Positions 17,601 to 24,928 of a stretch of DNA of 64,000 nucleotides are shown here, in pieces (positions within the stretch are counted from its first letter, which is position 1; every line of letters begins with the position of its first letter). Source of the stretch: Longimicrobiaceae bacterium (GTDB taxonomy: Bacteria > Gemmatimonadota > Gemmatimonadetes > Longimicrobiales > Longimicrobiaceae). Made by a program: the position numbers and the translations under genes. The stretch covers positions 167,213 through 231,212 of the forward strand of contig DASVBS010000081.1 of assembly GCA_036375715.1 (NCBI GenBank). The letters are read 5' to 3'. The notes under the pieces were generated by a model. It was not told where the DNA came from. It searched no databases and worked only from the letters and a program-made list of their open reading frames with translations.

Positions 17601-19539
17601 GCATCTCCGCAAGAGGTTCCGCCCGATCGAGCGGCAACGCACCTCCTTCCGGGCGCTGCACCACGAAGGTGTAGATGGTCGCGTCCGGTAGCCCGGCGGC
17701 CGCGAGGGTGAACGGGGTGACTTCCACCACCCGCAGCCCTGCGTGATCCAGGGTCGGCATGAAGTCGCTCAGGACGAGGCGCTCGCCGATCAGGTATAGG
17801 TTCAGCAGGGTAACGTCGGGGGGAGTCTGCCCCCGATCCCGGGGATGAGGAGGGCGCAGGGCGATCCCGACCGAGCGGCCCGAGCGGCGCAGGTTCTCCA
17901 GCTCCGCCACGTCGGCCACCGCCACCTCCGGCGTGTTGACGGCACGGTATTCCTCGTTGAACGCCGGAGCGTACAGGTCCCCGAGCCGCTGCGCTTCCGC
18001 GGTCTCGAAGGTATTGGCGAGCTCGTCCCGCAGGCGATCCTCCCAGGAGCGGATGATCTGCCGGATGTCCGCCTCCAGCTCTTCCGCACGGACCTGCCGC
18101 ACCCGCTCGGGGCTCGCGGAGATGTAGAAGTGCAGACGGGCCTGATCCCCCGCGCTCATGGCGAGGTGATAGTTCAGAACGGTCCCTTCGAAGCGGCGGG
18201 CGATCGCATCCTGAATACGGTGCCGTACCTCGCCACTGAAGCGCCCGCGCGGCAGGATCACCATCGTGCTGACACCCCGTCCCAGGGGATCCGGCCGAAG
18301 GGAGACCAGCACCTGATCCGCGAAGAGGAGGTTGAGAACGGTCTGGACCTCCTCCAGGAGCTCGTCGACCGATGCCTGGAACAGCTCCTCCTTCGGCATC
18401 GAATTGAAGATCGTGATGATCTCCTTGTAGTCGTGCGAGCCCGGCGGAGCGCCGGAGCGGCGCAGGATGGCCTCGAGCTTGTCGCGCAGGATGGGGATGA
18501 TTTCGGCGTTCTCGGCGTAAGCCTTGGAGGTGAAGAGCCCGAGGAATCGCCGCTCGCCGATCACCTGACCGGAATCGTCCAGCCTCTTCACCCCGATGTA
18601 GTCCATCCGCGCTCGGCGGTGGACGGTCGATTCCGCGTTCGTCTTGCTGATGATCAGCATGGGGCCGCCACGGACCCGGCGCCGCAGCTCCTCCGAGATG
18701 CTGGAGAGCAGCACCGGGCGGGTCCACTGCGAACGCTCCTCCGCGCGAAGGATCCCCAGACCGCTGCCGGACTCGACCTGTAGCGCGGCTTCGGGTCCGC
18801 TGCCCACGATCTCGTAGGCGCGGTAGCCCAGGAACACGAAGTGCCCGTCGCGCAGCCAGCGGAGGAACTCCTCGATCTCCCGGAATTCCGCCTGCCGCTC
18901 CGAGAACCTCCTGCCGTACTCGCGCACCATCTCCACGCAGTCCTTCAACTCGCCGAGCATGGCCTGGAAATCGTCGGTGGCCGCCACCACGTCGGCGAGA
19001 CGGGAAGAGACCTCGGCTCGGACCGCCTGCCGGCGCTCCGGCTCGTGCAGGCGGGAGAGCTCGCAGTGCACGAAGGCCTCAGCCGGACCCACGTCCGGTG
19101 GGCCGACGCGCACCACGCTCCCGGAGGCATCGCGCTGCACGCCGAGCACCGGGTGGATGAAGCGGTGAATCGACAGGTTTTCAGCGGCGAGGTACTCGCG
19201 GATGGTGTCGACCACAAACGGGCGGTCTGCCAGGGCGACACGGAGCACGGTGACGGGTGCGGTCCAGCCCTCTTCCTCCGGGTTGAGCACCTCCACGTTC
19301 ACCTGTTCCGGTCGCGAGCGCTGGAGGAAGCGGAAGGCTCCCAGCACCAGCGCCGTCCGCTCGTCCAGAGAGCGCTCCGGGCCGAGTTGACGCGTGGCCC
19401 GACCCACGAATTCGCGCGCGAAGTCGCACACGACTGGTCCGTCGGGTCCGGCGAGACTGTTCAGGTGCTCACAGAGTTGCTCGAGAAGGGCGTCGGGGAG
19501 CTGCGGCGAGAGGGGCGGCGATTGAACCTCGGTATCCAT
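14674..19539 (-). CDS. Large NAD-specific glutamate dehydrogenase (GDH-180 type)
   Basis: 1621-residue NAD-glutamate dehydrogenase, converting glutamate to 2-oxoglutarate and ammonia, mainly catabolic. Length matches the large bacterial class (about 1600). The N-terminal 500 residues carry ACT-like regulatory modules. The catalytic core is in the second half and includes GIRWSDRPDDFRTEIMGLVQ, SGSKGGFIIKR, GIGDMSGDVFGNGM and GGDIxxNxG-like nucleotide-binding sequence (VVGEGGNLGFTQRARV). The C-terminal 500 residues are helical. The gene is monocistronic, ends before a strong hairpin, and begins at an ATG without a strong Shine-Dalgarno. The family in Pseudomonas and Streptomyces is allosterically regulated by amino acids. 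Nothing suggests truncation. Confidence 0.95.
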   Translation of the reverse strand: MDTEVQSPPLSPQLPDALLEQLCEHLNSLAGPDGPVVCDFAREFVGRATRQLGPERSLDERTALVLGAFRFLQRSRPEQVNVEVLNPEEEGWTAPVTVLRVALADRPFVVDTIREYLAAENLSIHRFIHPVLGVQRDASGSVVRVGPPDVGPAEAFVHCELSRLHEPERRQAVRAEVSSRLADVVAATDDFQAMLGELKDCVEMVREYGRRFSERQAEFREIEEFLRWLRDGHFVFLGYRAYEIVGSGPEAALQVESGSGLGILRAEERSQWTRPVLLSSISEELRRRVRGGPMLIISKTNAESTVHRRARMDYIGVKRLDDSGQVIGERRFLGLFTSKAYAENAEIIPILRDKLEAILRRSGAPPGSHDYKEIITIFNSMPKEELFQASVDELLEEVQTVLNLLFADQVLVSLRPDPLGRGVSTMVILPRGRFSGEVRHRIQDAIARRFEGTVLNYHLAMSAGDQARLHFYISASPERVRQVRAEELEADIRQIIRSWEDRLRDELANTFETAEAQRLGDLYAPAFNEEYRAVNTPEVAVADVAELENLRRSGRSVGIALRPPHPRDRGQTPPDVTLLNLYLIGERLVLSDFMPTLDHAGLRVVEVTPFTLAAAGLPDATIYTFVVQRPEGGALPLDRAEPLAEMLLAVRDGVAADDPFNALVLPAGLRWREVDVIRAYANYAFQINAIPTRHGVARALARYPELPRLLIDLFKARFDPDAAAGSAPSPEVLYRALEQVVTLADDRAIRRLIELIQGTTRTNYFRHGGADPTFTSGGVPYISLKFRCADVEELRRSRLLYEVFVFSARMEGIHLRAAPVSRGGIRWSDRPDDFRTEIMGLVQTQIVKNAVIIPSGSKGGFIIKRSFADREAALQEAAEQYRTLIRGLLDITDNIVNGAVVPPERVVRHDEDDPYLVVAADKGTAHLSDVANEISAEYGFWLGDAFASGGSHGYDHKKEGITARGAWESVRRHFREMGKDVQREPFTVAGIGDMSGDVFGNGMLLSRQIRLIAAFDHRHVFIDPDPDPEASYRERQRLFKLPRSSWDDYDRSVLSRGGMIVPRASKEVELTPEAREALGLEVGVDRLDGEGLVRAVLCAPVELLWNGGIGTYVKAASETHAEVGDSANDAVRVNAEDLRCKVVGEGGNLGFTQRARVSYALRGGRINTDALDNSGGVDMSDHEVNLKILLGARVAAGDMTPEQRNRLLDEMTSEVSRLVLRNNIEQSLAISLDEARSREALADFEALISSFERENLLERGREGIPGREEIADRAGQGIGLTRPTLCVLLAYAKLHASARVLDSRLPDETALEDYLVNYFPSAAVQAVGMEGLRQHRLRREIIATTLVSDLVNLMGASFLFRVARDAGQEIEQVVWAWDIASRLAGARAIRDDLLELEHAFPAKTVYRWLFAMARVLERTTRWVLSNVDADASTATVVEEHLPALSRLREEFPAIVAGEHREIFLDRMAELQGLGVDETLGARLITLRFLPELLDILRIARESRVDEVEAARAYYLVAEHLAVPWLQQAVRSAVHDQVWEKRLSQALLADVGRAHRAVTRRVLECEVHEGDMVRCIRDYESHHSRQTEHYLELLDELRGAEQVPLAGYAVAVRALTNLAIAR

Positions 19540-19627
19540 GGTTGCCGTTCGGGTGCGTCGGGTCAGGCGGGTCGCCTGAACGAACCTGGCTCCGGTGGAC
19601 GCAGGAAGGGGGCCGGGCGGCGGCGCC

Positions 19628-20662
19628 TCAGCGCCAGCGGAAAAGCCGCAGGGCCAGCAAGGCGCTGAGAAGCGTCCACGCGGCGAGGTTCAGCAGCTCC
19701 CCCGGCACCTCCGTCAGGGGTCGCCCCTCGTTGTAGATGGCCCGCAGGGCGTCGTTCAACGCGGTGAGCGGAAGGAGCTGGATGAACGGCTGGAGCAGGT
19801 CCGGGAAGCGACGCGCCGAGAAGAAGACCCCCGACAGGATGAACATCGGCAACATCACCACGTTCATGATGCCGCTGACCCCCTCAACCGTACGCGCGCG
19901 CGAGGAGGAAAGCAGCCCCAGACCGGCAAAGGTCATTGTGCCGAGGAGCACGACGATCGCGAGATCGAGCCACGAACCCGCGATCTCCACGTCGAACACG
20001 AGCCAGGCGAAGAGCACCAGCGGCGGAACCTCGAGGACGAGGAAGGCCAGGCGAGCCAGGATTTGCGAGACCAGGAAGTCCCCGCGACGCATGGGGGTGG
20101 CGACCAGCCGCTTGAGCTGCTTCTTCTGCCGCATGTTGACGATGCCGAACCCGATCCCCCACATGCCGGTGCTCATCAGGTTGAGCCCGATCAAGCCCGG
20201 AATCACCCAGTCGATGTAGCGGGAGCCCGGCTGGCGCTGAGGGTCGGTCGCGACGGGCACGGGGCGCTTCGCCCCGGCATGTTCCTGGATCGCGGCGTCG
20301 ACGAGTAGTCGAGCTGTGCGGCTCTCGGCCCGGGTCGGATCGAAGCGGAAGACGATCGAGTCGTCTCCCGTCACCAACAGATCGACCTCGCCGCGCCTCA
20401 GCGCGTCGGCCGCGGCGTCTTCCGTCAGGCGCTGCACATCGATCTGGTCGGAAGCCTCGAGGGCTGGCAGGTGAGCCTCGGCGGCCGAGCCCTGCACGAC
20501 CGCGACGGGAACTGGCGAAGCACCTTCACCCCCGAAGGCGATCCCCAGCCCGATCGCCATCAGGATCGGGAAGAAGAAGGTCCAGAAGAGCGCCTCCGGC
20601 TCACGCAGGAAGGTGCGGATGCGCATCAGCGCCAGCTCGCGGACGGCAGCGGCCCTACTCAT
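19628..20662 (-). CDS. ABC-2 type transporter permease
   Basis: 344-residue integral membrane subunit of an ABC exporter. There is one N-terminal transmembrane helix (FWTFFFPILMAIGLGIAFGG), an extracytoplasmic domain of about 140 residues, then five helices ending in LLSALLALRLFRWR, the ABC-2 layout. The motif FGIVNMRQKKQLKRLVATPM is the typical cytoplasmic coupling region of DrrB/NodJ-like permeases. It overlaps the ATPase gene by 8 nt, so both subunits are coupled. The substrate is unknown; drug or lipid export is a common role for the family. Confidence 0.92.
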   Translation of the reverse strand: MSRAAAVRELALMRIRTFLREPEALFWTFFFPILMAIGLGIAFGGEGASPVPVAVVQGSAAEAHLPALEASDQIDVQRLTEDAAADALRRGEVDLLVTGDDSIVFRFDPTRAESRTARLLVDAAIQEHAGAKRPVPVATDPQRQPGSRYIDWVIPGLIGLNLMSTGMWGIGFGIVNMRQKKQLKRLVATPMRRGDFLVSQILARLAFLVLEVPPLVLFAWLVFDVEIAGSWLDLAIVVLLGTMTFAGLGLLSSSRARTVEGVSGIMNVVMLPMFILSGVFFSARRFPDLLQPFIQLLPLTALNDALRAIYNEGRPLTEVPGELLNLAAWTLLSALLALRLFRWR

Positions 20663-21605
20663 CGCGGAGTTGCCTTCCAGTCTGGGCCAGGAACACGTCG
20701 TCGAGCGTCGCCTGGTGCGTGCTCAGGGCGGTGAGCTCGCCCTGCCGCTCCTGGATGATGCTGAAGACCGCCGAGACGGCCCGATGAGGCTCGGCGGTTG
20801 TCAGGTGGTAGGTCCCGTTACGGGCGGAGACCGCGCTGACGCCTGGAAGCCGCTCCAGCTCCTCGATGGAGAGGGCGCGGTTGGCGGAGAACTCGACCAC
20901 GTGCTCGCCACCCAGGCTGCCGATCAGCTCCGCCGGGGTTCCCTGCACCAGGACCTGGCCGTGGTCGATGATGGCGAGACGATCGCACAACCGCTCGGCC
21001 TCGTCCATGAAGTGGGTGGTGAGCAGGATGGTGCCGCCGTCGGCGCGGAACTCCATGCAGAGGTCCCAGATGTGGCGCCGCGACTGCGGATCGAGCCCCG
21101 TGGTCGGCTCGTCGAGGAAGAGGATGTCGGGTCGACCCGCAAGCGCGCAGGCGAGCGACAGCCGCTGCCGCTGTCCCCCCGAAAGGTTCCGCACCTGCGT
21201 GCGCCGCTTCTCTTCCAGTTCGACCCTGGAAACCAGCTCGTCCACGCTCCACCCGTCGGGATAGAGCGAGCGGAAGAGCCTGATCGTCTCTTCTACCGTC
21301 AGCTTGTCCGGCAGCTCCGTTTCCTGGAGCTGAATACCAAGCCGGGGCCGTAGCTCGTCAGCGTTTCGCCGCCAGGTCATACCGAGAACCTCCACCTCTC
21401 CGGAATCCGCCTCCTGGATTCCTTCGAGGATCTCGATCGTCGTCGTTTTGCCGGCGCCGTTCGGACCGAGCAGGCCGAAGCACTCACCCCGCACGACCTC
21501 GAGGTCCAGGCCACGCACAGCGTGGGTGTCGCCGAAGTGTTTGTGGAGTTCGTGGCAGCGCAGGGCTACCACCCGCTCGCAACGGTCAGCGGAGATGGCC
21601 ATCAT
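20655..21605 (-). CDS. ABC transporter ATP-binding protein (DrrA-like)
   Basis: 316-residue ABC ATPase. Walker A is GPNGAGKTTT, Q-loop LGIQLQETELP, signature LSGGQRQRLSLA, Walker B PDILFLDEPTTGLDP and H-switch LLTTHFMDEAERL. A C-terminal DUF4162-like extension of about 90 residues, common in DrrA-type drug exporters, ends with TLDDVFLAQTGRQL. GAGGG precedes the first ATG by five bases. It energises the permease at 19628-20662 and follows two small genes (21618-22042) that probably share the transcript. Confidence 0.93.
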   Translation of the reverse strand: MMAISADRCERVVALRCHELHKHFGDTHAVRGLDLEVVRGECFGLLGPNGAGKTTTIEILEGIQEADSGEVEVLGMTWRRNADELRPRLGIQLQETELPDKLTVEETIRLFRSLYPDGWSVDELVSRVELEEKRRTQVRNLSGGQRQRLSLACALAGRPDILFLDEPTTGLDPQSRRHIWDLCMEFRADGGTILLTTHFMDEAERLCDRLAIIDHGQVLVQGTPAELIGSLGGEHVVEFSANRALSIEELERLPGVSAVSARNGTYHLTTAEPHRAVSAVFSIIQERQGELTALSTHQATLDDVFLAQTGRQLRDE

Positions 21606-21617
21606 CCATCCACGCCC

Positions 21618-21842
21618 TCAAGGATCCGAGCAGTCGCGCTGGTAGCCGCAGTTCCGGCAGAGAATCTTGCATGCTGCAGTGTAGTGCATCACCGCGCCAC
21701 AACACTCGCACTCGATAGGTCGGTGCGGATCGTAGTGCGGATCGAAATCGACACGGTCCACCACCCTGCGAACGGGCGCGGTCGGCGGCGCGGGCGCCGG
21801 GGAGCGGATCAGCGCACACCAGCGCGGGTCGGGATGCCGCAT
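21618..21842 (-). CDS. Small zinc-ribbon-like protein
   Basis: 74-residue cytoplasmic protein with a compact cysteine cluster near the C-terminus: CECCGAVMHY...CKILCRNCGYQRDC. The paired CxxC-type knuckles suggest a zinc ribbon. I do not recognise a named family. It begins five bases after the stop of the preceding small gene, with no good Shine-Dalgarno, so coupling is likely, and ends 12 bp before the ABC ATPase start. Coding potential rests on the ordered Cys pairs and operon-like spacing; it could be a regulator or a metal-binding accessory protein. Confidence 0.65.
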   Translation of the reverse strand: MRHPDPRWCALIRSPAPAPPTAPVRRVVDRVDFDPHYDPHRPIECECCGAVMHYTAACKILCRNCGYQRDCSDP

Positions 21843-21847
21843 CGCAT

Positions 21848-22042
21848 TCAGGACGATTGAGTAGCGCGCTCGATGACGCCGATCCGAGGATCAAACTGGT
21901 CCACCTCCTCCCGCCGACCATCGCTCCATTCTACCACTGCGTACAGAGCGGTTCCCTCCACGACCTTTCCGGTGTCGCCGCCGATCTCCTCCACGGTGTC
22001 CCCCACTCTGAAGAAGTGGCGTGATTCCATCTGTGAGCTCAC
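21848..22042 (-). CDS. Small KOW/SH3-like protein of unknown function
   Basis: 64-residue protein starting at GTG 22042, which sits four bases after AGGAGG; an alternative ATG at 22030 is 16 bases away from that site. The sequence FRVGDTVEEIGGDTGKVVEG followed by ALYAVVEWSDGRREEVDQFD reads as a small beta-barrel, like DUF1918 or KOW/SH3-type domains that start 'xxxGDxVxxxxxxGxV'. No catalytic motif is visible. It heads a probable four-gene unit with the zinc-ribbon protein and the ABC exporter, and is divergent from the GNAT gene at 22245. Confidence 0.65.
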   Translation of the reverse strand: MSSQMESRHFFRVGDTVEEIGGDTGKVVEGTALYAVVEWSDGRREEVDQFDPRIGVIERATQSS

Positions 22043-22244
22043 CGACCCTCCTCGCTCCCCGGGTTGCGCGGGCGCGTAAGATAAGGTCGTCGGTGAGGGA
22101 TACGGAATGCCCCGAAGGGAGACTCGGCTCGAGCGGGGCGCCACGGCTGGTAACCGCGGGGGCCGGAGCGAGGTTCGACGATAGGCCAGCCGGTGAGCAC
22201 GTCCCGCTTGCCGAGCCGGTTCATCAACTTTCAGGAGAGCAGGT

Positions 22245-22787
22245 ATGGCGGAGCGGATCGCGGCCGAGTTGATCACAGAGCGTCTGCGCCTGGAGCGGTT
22301 GGATCCGGGCCAGGAGGAGGTTCTGCAGGCGGTCTTCCGGGCGGCGGGAGATCACTTCACCACCGTGACCGGTCGCCCGGAGCCGGATCCGGAGGCGGCC
22401 AGACGGGAGCTGCGCTCCGCGGAGGAGGTGGAGGGTCGGGAGGTCTTCCTGATCCGCTTGCAGGAAGGGGACGAGGCGGTTGGGGCGGTGGGCTTCTGGG
22501 AGCGTCACCCGCAACCGGATGTGGCGCTGCTGGGGATGCTGCTCATCGACGTGAGTCACCGGAAGCGCGGATACGCCCGCGAGGCGCTCCAGGCGGTGGA
22601 AGACGCGCTGCGGGGACGGGGGATCGTCGAGTTGCGAACAGGGGTGGGCGCTGGCGACGTTGCCCGGCACGCGGCGCTACGGGCGCTCGGCTTCGAGCCG
22701 CTCGACGAGCGACGGCACGTGTCCCTCGATCGCGGCCGCGTGATGATCGCGCTCTTCCACAAGCAGTTACTCGAGCGTGATGACTGA
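22245..22787 (+). CDS. GNAT family N-acetyltransferase
   Basis: 180-residue acyl-CoA-dependent acetyltransferase of the RimJ/RimL-like GNAT group. The N-terminus ITERLRLERLDPGQEE is typical of 'acetyltransferase 3' members. The acetyl-CoA pyrophosphate loop is RKRGYAREAL and is preceded by the beta-4 strand LGMLLIDVSH. The acceptor is unknown. AGGAG lies before the ATG with good spacing. It is divergently transcribed from the small-protein/ABC operon and followed 186 bp later by a dehydrogenase. Confidence 0.9.
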   Translation: MAERIAAELITERLRLERLDPGQEEVLQAVFRAAGDHFTTVTGRPEPDPEAARRELRSAEEVEGREVFLIRLQEGDEAVGAVGFWERHPQPDVALLGMLLIDVSHRKRGYAREALQAVEDALRGRGIVELRTGVGAGDVARHAALRALGFEPLDERRHVSLDRGRVMIALFHKQLLERDD

Positions 22788-22973
22788 TCGGCCTTCGTCG
22801 CGCGACCCCGTCACGGTTGGTCGTGATCCGTCTCGGTGGGCGCGACCATCCCGTTTGAAGCGGCCCCGCGCGACCAGGTTGCGGCACCCTTTCGCGCGGG
22901 CCAGCTTCAGGATGCTAGTCCCCCGACCATCAGGCGCCCACCCACAAACCATTCGAATCAGTCCAGCCGCTCC

Positions 22974-23915
22974 ATGCGCATCGTCACCACACTCGAGCTA
23001 CCCGATTCGATCCGCGAGTCGCTGGAAGAGTTAGGCGGCGTCGCGGGCCCCGAGGGCTGGGAGGAGCACCTCGCGGAGGCCGAGGCGCTGATTGCCCTGC
23101 TGACGGTGCGGGTCGACGAGCGCCTGCTCCAGCGCGCGCCAAAGCTGCGCATCGTAGCCAACGCCGTCGTCGGGTACGACAACGTCGACGTGGAGGCGTG
23201 CCGCGCGCGCGGGGTCGTCGTGACCAACACCCCGGACGTGCTCACCGACGCGACCGCGGACCTGGCGATGGCGCTTCTGCTCGCCACCGTTCGCCGCCTG
23301 CCGCAGGCGGAGCGAAGCCTCCGAGCCGGCGAGTTTCGCGGGTGGGGCTTCTGGGACTACCTGGGAGGCGACCTTCAGGGGGCGATCCTGGGTATTCTCG
23401 GTATGGGCCGGATTGGCCAGGCGGTGGCCCGTCGGGCGAGGGCCTTCGGGATGCGGATACAGTACACCAACCGCTCGCCAGTCGACCCCAAGGTCGAACT
23501 GGAGCTGGAGGCACGCCGGGTGAACTGGGATACACTGCTCACGACGAGCGACGTACTATCGCTGCATGCCCCCGCCACACCCGAGACCCGGCACCTGCTC
23601 GACGCCGCGGCCCTCGCTCGCATGAAGCCGGGCAGCTACCTCGTGAACACCGCACGTGGCACGCTGGTGGACGAGACGGCACTGGTACGGGCGCTGCGCG
23701 ACGGACCTCTCGCGGGTGCCGGGCTGGACGTGTACGAACGGGAACCCGAGGTGGAGGCCGGCTTGCTCGAGCTGGACAACGTCGTGCTCCTCCCGCACAT
23801 CGGCAGCGCCACCCGCGCGACTCGCGAATCGATGGCCAGCCTTGCAGCGCGAAACGTGCGATCCGTCCTTACGGGCGGCGGTCCGCTCACCCCCGTCCCC
23901 GCGGCCGAGCGCTGA
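22974..23915 (+). CDS. D-2-hydroxyacid dehydrogenase (glyoxylate/hydroxypyruvate reductase type)
   Basis: 313-residue NAD(P)-dependent enzyme reducing glyoxylate or hydroxypyruvate to glycolate or D-glycerate. The ATG at 22974 opens into the conserved start MRIVTTLELP; an upstream in-frame extension has no family character. The Rossmann motif is GILGMGRIGQAV. The catalytic triad is visible as Arg in NTARGTLVDE, Glu in YEREPEVE and His in LLPHIGSAT. VVGYDNVDVEACRARGVVVTNTPDVLT is the substrate-domain signature of GyaR/GRHPR-type enzymes. A glycerate 2-kinase gene lies two genes downstream, so D-glycerate metabolism is a plausible role. Confidence 0.9.
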   Translation: MRIVTTLELPDSIRESLEELGGVAGPEGWEEHLAEAEALIALLTVRVDERLLQRAPKLRIVANAVVGYDNVDVEACRARGVVVTNTPDVLTDATADLAMALLLATVRRLPQAERSLRAGEFRGWGFWDYLGGDLQGAILGILGMGRIGQAVARRARAFGMRIQYTNRSPVDPKVELELEARRVNWDTLLTTSDVLSLHAPATPETRHLLDAAALARMKPGSYLVNTARGTLVDETALVRALRDGPLAGAGLDVYEREPEVEAGLLELDNVVLLPHIGSATRATRESMASLAARNVRSVLTGGGPLTPVPAAER

Positions 23916-23949
23916 GCCGGTCGGACGACACCCGCGCCCAGGAGTTCCG

Positions 23950-24912
23950 ATGGACCGGATCCGCATCTCCAACGATGCCACCTACTTCCCAGTGTCGCTC
24001 ACGGACGTGATGCTGGCGGCCCCCCTGCTCTCACGCCTGCTGCTTGGCGCGACGCTCCCGGGGAAAGTTCTCCAGCTGGCCGCCCTGGGCGCGTATTCTG
24101 TCAGCGCCCTCCAGGACTGGGCAGATCGCCGGGGGATCCGGCGCATCGACTTCCTGGCGGAGTTCGGCGCGGACCTGCGCCACCTGCGGCCGATGAGCAC
24201 AGAGCAGCGGGCGCACGAGGTGCGCACGCTGGCGCAGCGGCTGAACCGCGAGTACATCGCGGAGACGCTTCCCCGGCCCGAGCTCGCCCGGCTCGTTGAC
24301 CACCACCTCACCAACTACATCGCCAGCATCACCGGACAGCGCGTCGAAACGAGCGCGGAGGTCCGCAACTTCGGGCTGGCTCAGCTGCTCTTCCCCTTCG
24401 CATTGGGCGCCTGCGACTTCCTCTCCGGAGACATCGCGATCTTCCGAGACACCGGGGTCTTCGAGCCTCACGTGATCGCCCACGAGTTCTGCCACCGGAA
24501 GGGCTACCACAAGGAGCTGGAAGCGCAGGTACTCGCGTACCTGGCCCTGGTGTCTTCGGGCGAGCCGCTACTCGTCCAGGCCGCGCTGTGCGAGCGCCTG
24601 CACCGGCACGTGCGGGTGCTTTCGGAGGAAGACGAGGAGCGGTTCGAGCAGATCCTGGTGTCCGCCGAGCTGCGCGACGAGCTGCGCGAGCAGATGATGG
24701 AGCTCCGCCCGCGCACCAGCGCCCTCGCCGGCCCGGTTGCGGACCTCATGCGGAAGCTCTATGACGAGCGCATGAAGCTCACCGGTCAGAACGGCCTCTC
24801 GGACTACGACCGGGGCTTTACCGACTTCCTGCACACCTTCGAGAACAGTCCGGATGCCCGGCAGCCGGTGCCACGGGGTGCCCGTCCCGAGGAATCGACT
24901 CGCGCTGCCTGA
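23950..24912 (+). CDS. DUF3810-like putative zinc metallopeptidase, membrane-associated
   Basis: 320-residue protein starting at the ATG at 23950, which follows AGGAG by five bases. A hydrophobic stretch near residues 19-55 could be one or two membrane segments. The key motif is HEFCHRKGYHKELEAQVLAY (H178-E-x-x-H182, with a downstream glutamate), resembling DUF3810 proteins, which carry HExxHxxG followed by an E-rich helix. It is probably a membrane-linked zinc peptidase; the substrate is unknown. It sits between hydroxypyruvate reductase and glycerate kinase genes with short spacing, though a metabolic link is not obvious. Confidence 0.75.
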   Translation: MDRIRISNDATYFPVSLTDVMLAAPLLSRLLLGATLPGKVLQLAALGAYSVSALQDWADRRGIRRIDFLAEFGADLRHLRPMSTEQRAHEVRTLAQRLNREYIAETLPRPELARLVDHHLTNYIASITGQRVETSAEVRNFGLAQLLFPFALGACDFLSGDIAIFRDTGVFEPHVIAHEFCHRKGYHKELEAQVLAYLALVSSGEPLLVQAALCERLHRHVRVLSEEDEERFEQILVSAELRDELREQMMELRPRTSALAGPVADLMRKLYDERMKLTGQNGLSDYDRGFTDFLHTFENSPDARQPVPRGARPEESTRAA

Positions 24913-24928
24913 CGATCAAGATCGATTA

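Noticed and set aside
15220..17691. 823-codon plus-strand open frame opposite NAD-GDH
   Set aside because: The minus strand encodes a full, motif-complete NAD-GDH; the antisense frame has no recognisable motif or start signal.
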